NCBI GenBank assembly: GCA_919902625.1
Contig: CAKKRO010000229.1
Span: forward strand, 1 to 7,385
Length of the DNA stretch: 7,385 nt
Reading direction: 5' to 3'
Source: Nitrosomonadaceae bacterium
GTDB lineage: Bacteria > Pseudomonadota > Gammaproteobacteria > Burkholderiales > Nitrosomonadaceae
Part shown: positions 1-6,848 of the stretch, in pieces
Layout: each line of letters begins with the position of its first letter
Position numbering within the stretch: position 1 is the first letter of the stretch
The notes under the pieces: model-generated
Database searches by the model: none
Told to the model about the DNA's origin: nothing
What the model saw: the letters and a program-made list of their open reading frames with translations, nothing else
Made by a program: the position numbers and the translations under genes

Positions 1-143
1 GTAGCTTTACAGTGGGTGCAATTCACAATCTGAGTAAGCGTTCGAGCCTTTTCGGCGGATATCAGCGCGCAATGATTGATGGAGCGACCGCGACATTTAG
101 AGATAGCAATACTTACTCTGTAGGTATGCGTCACAATTTCTAA
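1..143 (+). CDS. Outer-membrane porin, C-terminal end (partial)
   Basis: The frame beginning at base 3 is open from the window edge to a TAA at 141-143 and gives 46 residues. It includes LFGGYQRA and ends YSVGMRHNF. Alternating hydrophobic and polar residues and a terminal phenylalanine are the hallmark of the last strand of an outer-membrane beta-barrel, which the BAM machinery recognises. The wording resembles Gram-negative porins of the Neisseria/Burkholderia type, which form trimeric general-diffusion pores. Only the last one or two strands are in the window, so pore selectivity cannot be judged and the start lies upstream. An intrinsic terminator follows 16 bases after the stop, so this is the last gene of its transcript. 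Family assignment is fairly secure for so short a piece; the exact porin subtype is not. Confidence 0.8.
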   Translation, partial: SFTVGAIHNLSKRSSLFGGYQRAMIDGATATFRDSNTYSVGMRHNF

Positions 144-159
144 ACGAAGTTAATTCCGT

Positions 160-186
160 AAAAAAGGCACCGTTGGTGCCTTTTTT
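160..186 (+). terminator. Intrinsic terminator after the porin gene
   Basis: A perfect 12-bp stem (160-171 pairing with 175-186) encloses a 3-base GTT loop. The core is GGCACC/GGTGCC, flanked by an A-run on the left and a run of six T on the right, so the downstream T-run also pairs with the upstream A-run. This is a classic rho-independent terminator for the porin transcript. Because of the A-run it could also act on minus-strand transcription, though no minus-strand gene ends here. Confidence 0.93.
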
Positions 187-284
187 ATTGTTGGAAAGGA
201 ATAAAATAAATCGTATTAGTTTTTTCTGCTGTAAATTTATACTTCAGGAAATATTGATGGATTTTTAATGGAGATTCTGCAGCG

Positions 285-731
285 ATGAGTATGAAAAAAT
301 GGACGGATGAAGAACTGATCACTACGCGTGATAACCTTGAAGCATGGAATAGCCGGTATAATAGCTCAGGTTCTGGATCTAAGATGTGGTTATTCACTGC
401 ATTCCTGGGCGCATTTGCCATTTCAACGGGACTGGCATTTATCTTTCTTGATGGTGTTACCGTACTGAGTATCATATTAATGATTATGGGTACTGTTACT
501 TGTGTATCCTGGTATAAAAGTGAGAAACAGCGTAAAGATAATATTGCCTTTCTTGCTGAGATTTATAAGGAGATTAAGTCTCGCAAGGTAAAAGATAGCC
601 CAAAATCAAAAAATAAAAGTGATAAAGATACAAAAGAGATTGAACGGGATGTGCAGGAAGACTTATCTGTAACAGAATCTCAGGTTCCAGAAAAGAGTTC
701 AAAGAAAATGGAAGAGAAATCGGAAAATTAG
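285..731 (+). CDS. Small hypothetical membrane protein, two TM helices with charged tail
   Basis: This 148-residue protein matches no family I recognise. Residues 1-33 are polar and acidic (WTDEELITTRDNLEAW). Two hydrophobic segments follow at about 34-55 and 57-77, separated by a short turn (FLDG), which suggests a helical hairpin in the inner membrane. From about residue 78 the chain is strongly charged: first basic (YKSEKQRKDN, EIKSRKVKD), then a Lys/Glu/Ser-rich and probably disordered tail to the end. By the positive-inside rule both termini should be cytoplasmic. The ATG at 285 has GGAG at 270-273, eleven bases upstream; a second ATG at codon 3 is farther from it. The tail is very A-rich (19 G or C of 60 bases in 601-660), unlike the neighbouring core genes. 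It probably shares a transcript with the next gene, which starts 8 bases after its stop. The reading frame is likely real; the function is unknown. Confidence 0.75.
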   Translation: MSMKKWTDEELITTRDNLEAWNSRYNSSGSGSKMWLFTAFLGAFAISTGLAFIFLDGVTVLSIILMIMGTVTCVSWYKSEKQRKDNIAFLAEIYKEIKSRKVKDSPKSKNKSDKDTKEIERDVQEDLSVTESQVPEKSSKKMEEKSEN

Positions 732-738
732 CCGGGAT

Positions 739-1266
739 ATGAGAATAAGTAATTTGTTGACAATATTTATACAATTCATTACTTTCCGATGGAGCTACTC
801 AGAAAATACATTTCCTAAGAATAAAGCAGTGCTGCAGTTAGATTTAAATTCAAGCGACGATCAGCTTTTTGAAACTTTATGTCAGTTTTTATGGATTCAG
901 GGTGATCCATTGCCGCTTATTTTTGATGTGGAAAATGAGGTTTATACGAAGCGTGGAATAACTCTGTCAACATTAAAACATCTCGAAACAGCAGGTTTAA
1001 TTGTTTTCGATACTAATGGGTTTGTTAAAAAAGGCTATGGTAAGCATACTCGATTATTTTACTGTGGCAAGCCAACAAAAGTCGGTTTTGCCCATGATGA
1101 AAATAATTATCTGGATTTAGGTCATGTGCTGTTAACAGAGCGTGGTAAAGAACTGGCCTCGACTTATAAGGCATCAAGGAATCAACAATTTTATGAATAT
1201 GTGATTAACAGATGGTTTCAGCAGGGGTTGGTTTTGTCATCCATCCAGATAGATCAAATACAATAA
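739..1266 (+). CDS. DUF2806-like protein, probably N-terminally truncated
   Basis: The frame encodes 175 residues. From about residue 24 onward it reads like the C-terminal part of DUF2806-type proteins of unknown function. Visible landmarks are TFPKNKAVL then LFETLCQFLW (43-52), PLIFDVENEVYTKRGI (59-74), TLKHLETAGLI (78-88), TRLFYCG (104-110) and GHVLLTERGKELA (128-140). I recognise this by memory of the family pattern and have not searched it. Family members as I recall them carry a longer N-terminal region, absent here. Residues 1-20 are hydrophobic and do not resemble the family, so they may be translation of degraded or rearranged sequence. Support for the ATG at 739 is weak: there is no clear Shine-Dalgarno, and TTG codons at 754 and 757 are alternatives. 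The gene follows the small membrane-protein gene by 8 bases and is similarly A/T-rich. It may be a functional short form or a pseudogene remnant. Confidence 0.6.
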   Translation: MRISNLLTIFIQFITFRWSYSENTFPKNKAVLQLDLNSSDDQLFETLCQFLWIQGDPLPLIFDVENEVYTKRGITLSTLKHLETAGLIVFDTNGFVKKGYGKHTRLFYCGKPTKVGFAHDENNYLDLGHVLLTERGKELASTYKASRNQQFYEYVINRWFQQGLVLSSIQIDQIQ

Positions 1267-1271
1267 GTCTG

Positions 1272-1320
1272 AATGACTATATCCTTTTTACTAAAGGATA
1301 AGGATTGCCCGGTAGTCATT
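1272..1320. repeat. Nested inverted repeat at the convergent gene junction
   Basis: The arm AATGACTATATCCTTT (1272-1287) is matched completely on the other side, but in two blocks: AAAGGATA (1293-1300) and TAGTCATT (1313-1320), separated by 12 unpaired bases (AGGATTGCCCGG, 1301-1312). The loop is TTACT. The structure covers the 24-bp gap between the two convergent genes and the last codons of the glycerate kinase gene. Its position suggests a bidirectional transcript-end or 3'-protecting hairpin. No T-run follows it on either strand, so it is not a standard intrinsic terminator. Confidence 0.6.
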
Positions 1321-2562
1321 AACATTCGTACAAGTTGGTCCAGTCATCACCAGATCGTTTAACTGTTCAAAGAATGTATAAGCATCATTCTGAATCAAAA
1401 ATGATGCAGCATTCAGTCCAAGGTTTTTTGCGCGAATTAACGAGTCTGGGGTTATGAGCGCTCCGGCATTATTTTCTGTGCCGTCTATCCCATCGGTATC
1501 ACAAGCAAGCGCATAAACATCTTTGGTATCATTGAGTTCAAGCAGCAGCGCCAGCAAGAATTCAGCATTACGGCCCCCACGTCCATCGCCCTTGACAGTG
1601 ACCGTAGTTTCACCGCCTGATAAGAGTGCTATGGGCGCTTTGAGTAGTTGTGGGTGTAAGCGGATTTCCTTGGTCAGTGCTGCATAGCTTTTAGCAATTT
1701 CTCGGGACTCTCCCGTTACCGTATCGCCTAATATCAAGGTAGCTATATGGTGATGTTGAAAATAATTGGCAGACGCTGCCAGTGATTGATGAGCACTTGC
1801 AATAATTTTGTTTTCAACATGGGTGAAAATGGAGGAGCCAGGCTTAGGCGTCTCTGCGAGCTGATGACCTTTTCCAGTGTGTAAAAACTGTTGGATAGAT
1901 GGAGGCGCATTCAGACTGTAATGATCAAGCACTGCGAGGGCATCAGAAAAAGTGGTTGGATCGGGTGCGCAGGGGCCCGAAGCTATATGAGTCGGTTGAT
2001 CTCCAGTAACATCGGAAATGATTAGTGCAATAATGGGGGCTTTGCAGGCAGCTGCAAGCTTACCACCTTGAATGGCAGATAAGTGTTTTCGAACGGTGTT
2101 GATCTCCTGAATGTTTGCACCACAACATAGTAATTGATGGGTAATGTCTTTAAGATCCTGTAGAGAAATACCGCTGATTGGCAGAGCAAGCAGACTGGAT
2201 CCTCCGCCACTGAATAGACATAATAATAGATCTTCAGATTCTAGTGTCTTAACTGCAGCTAAGATTTGTTGAGATGCAGACAAGCCATTTTTATCAGGAA
2301 TCGGATGCCCAGCTTCAATCACTTTAATTCTTTGAGTGGGTAATTTGTGGCCATAACGTGTGATGACTAAGCCGTCCAGTTGGGCATCGGGAGGCCAGGA
2401 ATTCTCAACGGCCAGCGCCATAGCGGCGGCAGCTTTGCCAGCACCGACAACGAGTGTACGTCCTTTGGGTGGATCAGGCAGATATTGGGGTACGATATGA
2501 GCCGGATCGGCAGCTTTAACGGCGACTAAAAAGCTTTCAAACAAATAATCTCTGGGGTTCAT
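1291..2562 (-). CDS. gckA: Glycerate 2-kinase, MOFRL family
   Basis: This 423-residue cytoplasmic enzyme should phosphorylate D-glycerate with ATP to 2-phosphoglycerate, feeding lower glycolysis. Such proteins are sometimes labelled hydroxypyruvate reductase TtuD. The N-terminal DUF4147-type domain shows VVGAGKAAAAMA (38-49), SGGGSSLL (118-125), TVRKHLSAIQGGKLA (156-170) and SDVTGD (183-188) followed by ASGPCAPDPTTF. The C-terminal MOFRL domain shows LSGGETTV (314-321), GDGRGGRNAEF (325-335), DTDGIDG (355-361) and TGPTCTNVNDY near the end. In this last motif I would usually expect Gly where Cys411 stands and Leu where Tyr416 stands. Length is normal. The ATG overlaps the uvrA stop as ATGA and has no good Shine-Dalgarno, which points to translational coupling with uvrA. 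In an autotroph it would fit salvage of glycolate-derived glycerate, but that role is inferred. The end lies inside the nested inverted repeat. Confidence 0.92.
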   Translation of the reverse strand: MNPRDYLFESFLVAVKAADPAHIVPQYLPDPPKGRTLVVGAGKAAAAMALAVENSWPPDAQLDGLVITRYGHKLPTQRIKVIEAGHPIPDKNGLSASQQILAAVKTLESEDLLLCLFSGGGSSLLALPISGISLQDLKDITHQLLCCGANIQEINTVRKHLSAIQGGKLAAACKAPIIALIISDVTGDQPTHIASGPCAPDPTTFSDALAVLDHYSLNAPPSIQQFLHTGKGHQLAETPKPGSSIFTHVENKIIASAHQSLAASANYFQHHHIATLILGDTVTGESREIAKSYAALTKEIRLHPQLLKAPIALLSGGETTVTVKGDGRGGRNAEFLLALLLELNDTKDVYALACDTDGIDGTENNAGALITPDSLIRAKNLGLNAASFLIQNDAYTFFEQLNDLVMTGPTCTNVNDYRAILIL

Positions 2563-5378
2563 TTTGTGAGCATAGGCCGCAGGTAATGGCCTGTAAAACT
2601 ATCTTGATTAATCGCAACCTCTTCAGGTGTACCTTCTGCAACGATGCGGCCGCCCCCGTCGCCACCTTCTGGGCCCAAATCAATAATCCAGTCAGCGGTT
2701 TTGATGACATCAAGATTATGTTCAATCACCACCACGGTATTCCCGTGATCACGCAGTTTGTGCAAAACTTTCAGTAAAAGATCAATATCCTGAAAATGCA
2801 AGCCAGTCGTGGGTTCATCAAGGATATACAGGGTGCGTCCTGTATCACGTTTGGAAAGCTCCAGTGATAGTTTTACTCGCTGAGCTTCACCGCCAGAGAG
2901 TGTCGTGGCAGATTGTCCCAGAGTGATATATCCTAAACCTACATCCAGAAGTGTCTGTAATTTGCGTGCTACTACGGGAACCGGGCTAAAAAATTCAAAT
3001 GCATTTTCCACCGTCATTTGCAGGATATCATTGATGTTTTTACCTTTATATTGAACCTCCAGGGTTTCACGGTTATACCGCTTGCCATGGCACACGTCAC
3101 AGGTGACATAGATATCGGGTAGAAAATGCATTTCTACTTTAATGACACCATCACCTTGACAAGATTCGCACCGCCCGCCTTTGACGTTGAAAGAAAATCG
3201 ACCGGGTGCATAGCCGCGCTCACGGGCCTGTGGCACGCCTGCAAATAATTCTCTGATGGGTGTAAATAATCCGGTGTAAGTTGCCGGATTGGAGCGGGGA
3301 GTGCGTCCGATAGGGCTTTGGTCCATGTTGATCACTTTATCAAAAAAAGCCAGGCCATCAATATCTTGGTAGGGTGCAGGTTCAGCATTGCTGGCATAGA
3401 GATGTCGAGCTATCGCTCGATGAAGCGTTTCATTAATGAGAGTCGATTTGCCGGATCCCGAGACTCCGGTGATACAAACAAACAATCCTACCGGTAAATT
3501 GAGGGTAATATTTTTTAGATTATTGCCAGATGCACCATCAATTCGTAGCGTTCGATCACTATCAGGCTCGTGGCGTTTTTCGGGTATTTTGATGAATAAT
3601 TGGCCAGATAAATATTGACCGGTCAGAGAGACACTATTCTTCTGGATAGCTTGCGGAGTGCCTTGAGCAACAACGAAGCCGCCATGCTCTCCAGCACCAG
3701 GCCCCATGTCGACCACATAATCAGCCATCTGTATGGCATCTTGATCATGCTCAACTACAATGACGCTATTGCCCAAATCACGCAGATTTTTAAGCGTATC
3801 CAATAGTCGCCCATTGTCACGTTGATGTAAACCAATAGATGGCTCATCCAGAACGTACATGACACCTGTCAGGCCGGAGCCGATTTGACTGGCAAGGCGT
3901 ATGCGCTGGGATTCGCCACCCGATAGCGTATCAGCAGAGCGATCCAGGGACAAATAATCCAATCCGACATTGTTAAGAAATTGCAGGCGGCTGGAAATTT
4001 CCTTGACAATTCTTTCGGCGATGGATTGCTTATGGCCTGATAACGCTATTTGGTCAAAAAACAGTTTGGCTTTTTTTAACGGGAAGGCACTGATTTCATA
4101 AATGGGATGTCCGGCAACATGTACATGGCGTGCCGCTTGACATAAACGTGTCCCCTGGCATTCCGGGCAGGTTTGCGCATTGAGATATTTTGCCAATTCC
4201 TCACGAACGGTTTGTGATTCCGTTTCCTTGTAACGCCGTGTCAGATTGGGAATGATCCCTTCAAAAGGATGTGTTTCCTGGTGCTTGTGTCCGCCTTCGG
4301 TTAAATAGGAAAAATGTATTTTCTCTTTACCAGAGCCATGAAGAACAATATTTTTAATAGAATCAAACAGATTCTCGAACGGGGTTTCCAGGTCGAATCC
4401 ATAGTGCTTCGAGAGGCTTGTCAGTAATTGAAAGTAAAATTGATTACGCCGATCCCAATTTTTTACGGCGCCGGCAGCCAGTGATAGGTGTGGGAAAGCC
4501 ACTACACGTGTGGGATCAAAAAAAGTGATCTGTCCCAGGCCATCGCATTTATTGCAAGCGCCTAATGGATTGTTAAATGAGAATAATCTTGGTTCCAGTT
4601 CAGATAGAGAATAACTGCAAACAGGGCAGCTAAATTTGGCTGAAAAGAGGTGTTCATGACCAGTGTCCATTTCAACGGCCAAAGCACGTCCATCTGAATG
4701 GCGTAATGCAACTTCAAATGATTCGGCGAGACGCTGTTTGGCATCCAGGGAAACTTTCAGGCGATCAATCACAACTTCAATTGTATGTTTCTGAGTTTTC
4801 TGCAACTTGGGTAATGCATCAATTTCATAGACTTGACCATCAATCCGCAGACGGATAAAACCTTGTGCGCGCAGTTCATCAAATAATTCAACCTGCTCTC
4901 CTTTGCGTTCCACGATCAACGGTGAAAGAATCATTAAGCGAGTATCGAGTGGGAGTTGCAGCACATGGTCTACCATTTGAGAAACGCTTTGCGCCGTCAA
5001 AATAATGTTGTGTTCGGGGCAATGCGGATCACCGACGCGGGCGAATAGCAGGCGCAAGTAATCATGGATTTCAGTGACCGTGCCTACCGTTGAACGTGGA
5101 TTATGCGAGGTTGCCTTTTGTTCGATGGCGATTGCGGGAGAAAGTCCCTCAATCAAATCAACATCCGGTTTCTCCATCAGTTGTAAAAACTGTCTGGCAT
5201 AAGCGGAAAGTGATTCCACATAGCGCCGTTGACCCTCCGCATAGAGCGTATCGAATGCGAGTGAGGATTTGCCCGATCCTGATAACCCCGTGATGACAAC
5301 TAGCTTGTTACGTGGCAGATCTAGGCTGATGTTTTTCAGATTGTGGGTGCGTGCACCGCGTATTTTTATGGATTCCAT
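2559..5378 (-). CDS. uvrA: Excinuclease ABC subunit A (UvrA)
   Basis: This 939-residue protein is essentially the usual UvrA length. UvrA is the damage-recognition ATPase of nucleotide excision repair; as a dimer it loads UvrB onto lesions. Two ABC ATPase modules are complete. Module 1 has Walker A GLSGSGKSS (31-39), signature LSGGESQ (485-491) and Walker B LDEP (510-513). Module 2 has Walker A GVSGSGKST (638-646), signature LSGGEAQ (827-833) and Walker B LDEP (853-856). Zinc-binding cysteine pairs are at C251/C254 with C275/C278, C404/C407, and C737/C740 with C760/C763. All key motifs are intact, so the protein should be active. The ATG at 5378 gives MESIKIRGARTHNLKN, the normal family N-terminus, although its Shine-Dalgarno is poor. 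The gene is divergent from the yajR-like gene and is first in an operon with the glycerate kinase gene. No LexA box is apparent upstream. Confidence 0.98.
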   Translation of the reverse strand: MESIKIRGARTHNLKNISLDLPRNKLVVITGLSGSGKSSLAFDTLYAEGQRRYVESLSAYARQFLQLMEKPDVDLIEGLSPAIAIEQKATSHNPRSTVGTVTEIHDYLRLLFARVGDPHCPEHNIILTAQSVSQMVDHVLQLPLDTRLMILSPLIVERKGEQVELFDELRAQGFIRLRIDGQVYEIDALPKLQKTQKHTIEVVIDRLKVSLDAKQRLAESFEVALRHSDGRALAVEMDTGHEHLFSAKFSCPVCSYSLSELEPRLFSFNNPLGACNKCDGLGQITFFDPTRVVAFPHLSLAAGAVKNWDRRNQFYFQLLTSLSKHYGFDLETPFENLFDSIKNIVLHGSGKEKIHFSYLTEGGHKHQETHPFEGIIPNLTRRYKETESQTVREELAKYLNAQTCPECQGTRLCQAARHVHVAGHPIYEISAFPLKKAKLFFDQIALSGHKQSIAERIVKEISSRLQFLNNVGLDYLSLDRSADTLSGGESQRIRLASQIGSGLTGVMYVLDEPSIGLHQRDNGRLLDTLKNLRDLGNSVIVVEHDQDAIQMADYVVDMGPGAGEHGGFVVAQGTPQAIQKNSVSLTGQYLSGQLFIKIPEKRHEPDSDRTLRIDGASGNNLKNITLNLPVGLFVCITGVSGSGKSTLINETLHRAIARHLYASNAEPAPYQDIDGLAFFDKVINMDQSPIGRTPRSNPATYTGLFTPIRELFAGVPQARERGYAPGRFSFNVKGGRCESCQGDGVIKVEMHFLPDIYVTCDVCHGKRYNRETLEVQYKGKNINDILQMTVENAFEFFSPVPVVARKLQTLLDVGLGYITLGQSATTLSGGEAQRVKLSLELSKRDTGRTLYILDEPTTGLHFQDIDLLLKVLHKLRDHGNTVVVIEHNLDVIKTADWIIDLGPEGGDGGGRIVAEGTPEEVAINQDSFTGHYLRPMLTK

Positions 5379-5406
5379 TAGCTATCTATGTATGAGTCAA
5401 CCTGCT

Positions 5407-5436
5407 AATATACCCAACTTTTTGGATATATCACAA
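5407..5436 (-). promoter_or_regulatory. Candidate uvrA promoter
   Basis: On the minus strand TTGTGA (5436-5431) matches the -35 consensus at 4 of 6 positions. It is followed after 18 bases by TATATT (5412-5407), a 5 of 6 match to the -10 consensus. Transcription would begin near 5400, leaving a leader of roughly 20 bases before the uvrA ATG. It is the best sigma-70-like pair I could find in the 66-bp divergent region; it has not been tested. Confidence 0.45.
5408..5431. promoter_or_regulatory. Imperfect palindrome, operator-like, in the uvrA/yajR intergenic region
   Basis: Ten-base arms at 5408-5417 (ATATACCCAA) and 5422-5431 (TTGGATATAT) are complementary at 9 of 10 positions across a CTTT centre. 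The palindrome almost exactly fills the spacer between the candidate uvrA -35 and -10 elements and lies just upstream of the yajR-like start. A dimeric regulator bound here could control both divergent genes. It does not carry the CTGT-N8-ACAG pattern of a LexA site. Regulation is inferred from position and symmetry only. Confidence 0.4.
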
Positions 5437-5444
5437 CCTGATTC

Positions 5445-6848
5445 ATGTCTGCTCCATCTTCATCTGAAAAAATGTCTCCAACGGAACTGCGTGCGACCAT
5501 CGGTTTGGCGAGCGTTTATGGTTTACGAATGTTTGGATTATTCATCATTTTGCCAGTATTTGCCTTTTATGCTGAAGACTTGCCTGGCGGTAATAACTAT
5601 ACATTGGTGGGCATTGCCTTGGGGGCATATGGGTTAACACAAGCGGTCTTACAAATTCCTTTTGGCTGGTTATCGGATCGTATCGGACGCAAACCTGTCA
5701 TTTATATGGGGTTGATTTTATTTGCGATTGGCAGTCTGGTGGCGGCTGTTGCGGTGGATATTTACTGGGTGATATTGGGTCGTATCATTCAAGGTGCTGG
5801 TGCCATTTCAGCGGCGGTGATGGCACTTGCCGCAGATCTCACTCGTGAAGAACATCGAACTAAAGCAATGGCCACAATTGGCATGACCATTGGCACTGTT
5901 TTTGCTGTGTCTTTGATTGCCGCGCCAATTTTGAGCCGATGGATCGGCGTACCAGGAATTTTTGCTATGACCGGTGTATTGGCGCTTTTGGCGATGGTCG
6001 TTGTGAAGAAAATTATTCCTGATCCGCAAATCAGTCGTTTTCATTCTGACACAGAAGCATCGGCTGCAAGTTTTGGGAGCGTATTGCGCAATACACAGTT
6101 GTTACGCTTAAATTATGGCATTTTTGCTTTACACGCCACATTGATGGCGCTATGGCTTGTTGTTCCATTAACATTGCGTCAAGCCGGATTGGTTGCAGAT
6201 GATCATTGGCAAATTTATTTACCCGTTTTACTTTTGTCGATTATATTAATCATTCCGGCTATTATCTATGCTGAAAAGAAATCGAAGCTAAAATCCGTGT
6301 TTATTGCAGCGATTGCTTTATTGCTGGGAGGGCAGATATTATTGGCAATTACTTCCGAATCTATAGGAGGTACAGCGATTGCATTATTGATTTTCTTCAC
6401 AGCATTTAACCTGCTGGAAGCCAGTTTGCCATCACTGATTTCAAAGATTGCACCCGTTGGTGCCAAGGGGACGGCGATCGGTATCTACAGTAGTACTCAG
6501 TTTTTGGGTGCTTTTGCGGGTGCTGCAACCGGAGGTTATCTGTTTGGAGTTTATGGAAGTGGCGCATTATATGCATTTTGTGGTTTGTTACTGACGATAT
6601 GGTTGATATTTGCTATCACTATGAGAGCACCTGCTGCAGTGCGTTCTAAAATGTATTCTGTGCAGGAAATGGACTCAAATCAATCAAAGGAACTATCACT
6701 TCAGCTTGCAGCCGTACCCGGTGTGCATGAAGCTTTGGTGCTGGTTAATGAAAGAGTAGCCTACTTGAAAGTTGATATGAAAGGCTTCGATGAAGAAGAG
6801 GTTGTTAAACTGCTCGGAGGAGAAAACATAAATGGCATCAGTCAATAA
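5445..6848 (+). CDS. yajR: MFS transporter, YajR type with C-terminal YAM-like domain
   Basis: This 467-residue inner-membrane protein has the twelve-helix major facilitator layout. It follows E. coli YajR closely: the segment PTELRATIGLASVYGLRMFG (12-31), YGLTQAVLQIPFGWLSDRIG (62-81), motif A with D78, G81, R82 and K83, ILGRIIQGAGAI (110-121), and DLTREEHRTKAMA (131-143). From about residue 400 it leaves the membrane. Residues about 415-460 (AAVPGVHEALVLVNERVAYL, then a VDMKGFDEEEV helix) match the small ferredoxin-like YAM domain that ends YajR. Proton-driven export of an unknown substrate is the usual inference; the substrate cannot be read from sequence. The start is uncertain: the ATG at 5445 lacks a clear Shine-Dalgarno, and the ATG at 5472 (Met10, MSPTEL) lies closer to the conserved region. 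The gene is divergent from uvrA, and its last 17 bases overlap ssb. Confidence 0.92.
   Translation: MSAPSSSEKMSPTELRATIGLASVYGLRMFGLFIILPVFAFYAEDLPGGNNYTLVGIALGAYGLTQAVLQIPFGWLSDRIGRKPVIYMGLILFAIGSLVAAVAVDIYWVILGRIIQGAGAISAAVMALAADLTREEHRTKAMATIGMTIGTVFAVSLIAAPILSRWIGVPGIFAMTGVLALLAMVVVKKIIPDPQISRFHSDTEASAASFGSVLRNTQLLRLNYGIFALHATLMALWLVVPLTLRQAGLVADDHWQIYLPVLLLSIILIIPAIIYAEKKSKLKSVFIAAIALLLGGQILLAITSESIGGTAIALLIFFTAFNLLEASLPSLISKIAPVGAKGTAIGIYSSTQFLGAFAGAATGGYLFGVYGSGALYAFCGLLLTIWLIFAITMRAPAAVRSKMYSVQEMDSNQSKELSLQLAAVPGVHEALVLVNERVAYLKVDMKGFDEEEVVKLLGGENINGISQ
6816..6822 (+). promoter_or_regulatory. Strong ribosome binding site for ssb inside yajR
   Basis: GGAGGAG lies nine bases before the ssb ATG and within the yajR coding sequence. 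It fixes the ssb start at 6832. It also lets ssb be translated efficiently without relying on ribosomes finishing yajR, as expected for a protein needed in large amounts. It is far stronger than the sites before yajR, uvrA or the kinase gene. Confidence 0.9.

Noticed and set aside
238..243. TATACT, a -10-like hexamer upstream of the small membrane-protein gene
   Set aside because: No acceptable -35 lies 16-18 bases upstream in this A/T-rich stretch, so it may be chance.
185..475. A 96-codon minus-strand open frame beside the porin terminator
   Set aside because: It overlaps the membrane-protein gene on the other strand and its product has no recognisable features.
757..785. TTGACA followed 17 bases later by TACTTT, resembling a promoter within the start of the DUF2806-like gene
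   Set aside because: The -35 is perfect but the -10 matches only 3 of 6 positions, and there is no in-frame ATG after it; not strong enough to annotate.
1280..1300. Standard rho-independent terminator at the convergent junction
   Set aside because: The hairpin has no downstream T-run on either strand, so it is recorded as an inverted repeat and not as an intrinsic terminator.
5269..5637. A 122-codon plus-strand open frame running across the uvrA start and into yajR
   Set aside because: It is antisense to the UvrA Walker A region and then an alternative frame of yajR; both real genes have clear conserved motifs, so this is a shadow frame.
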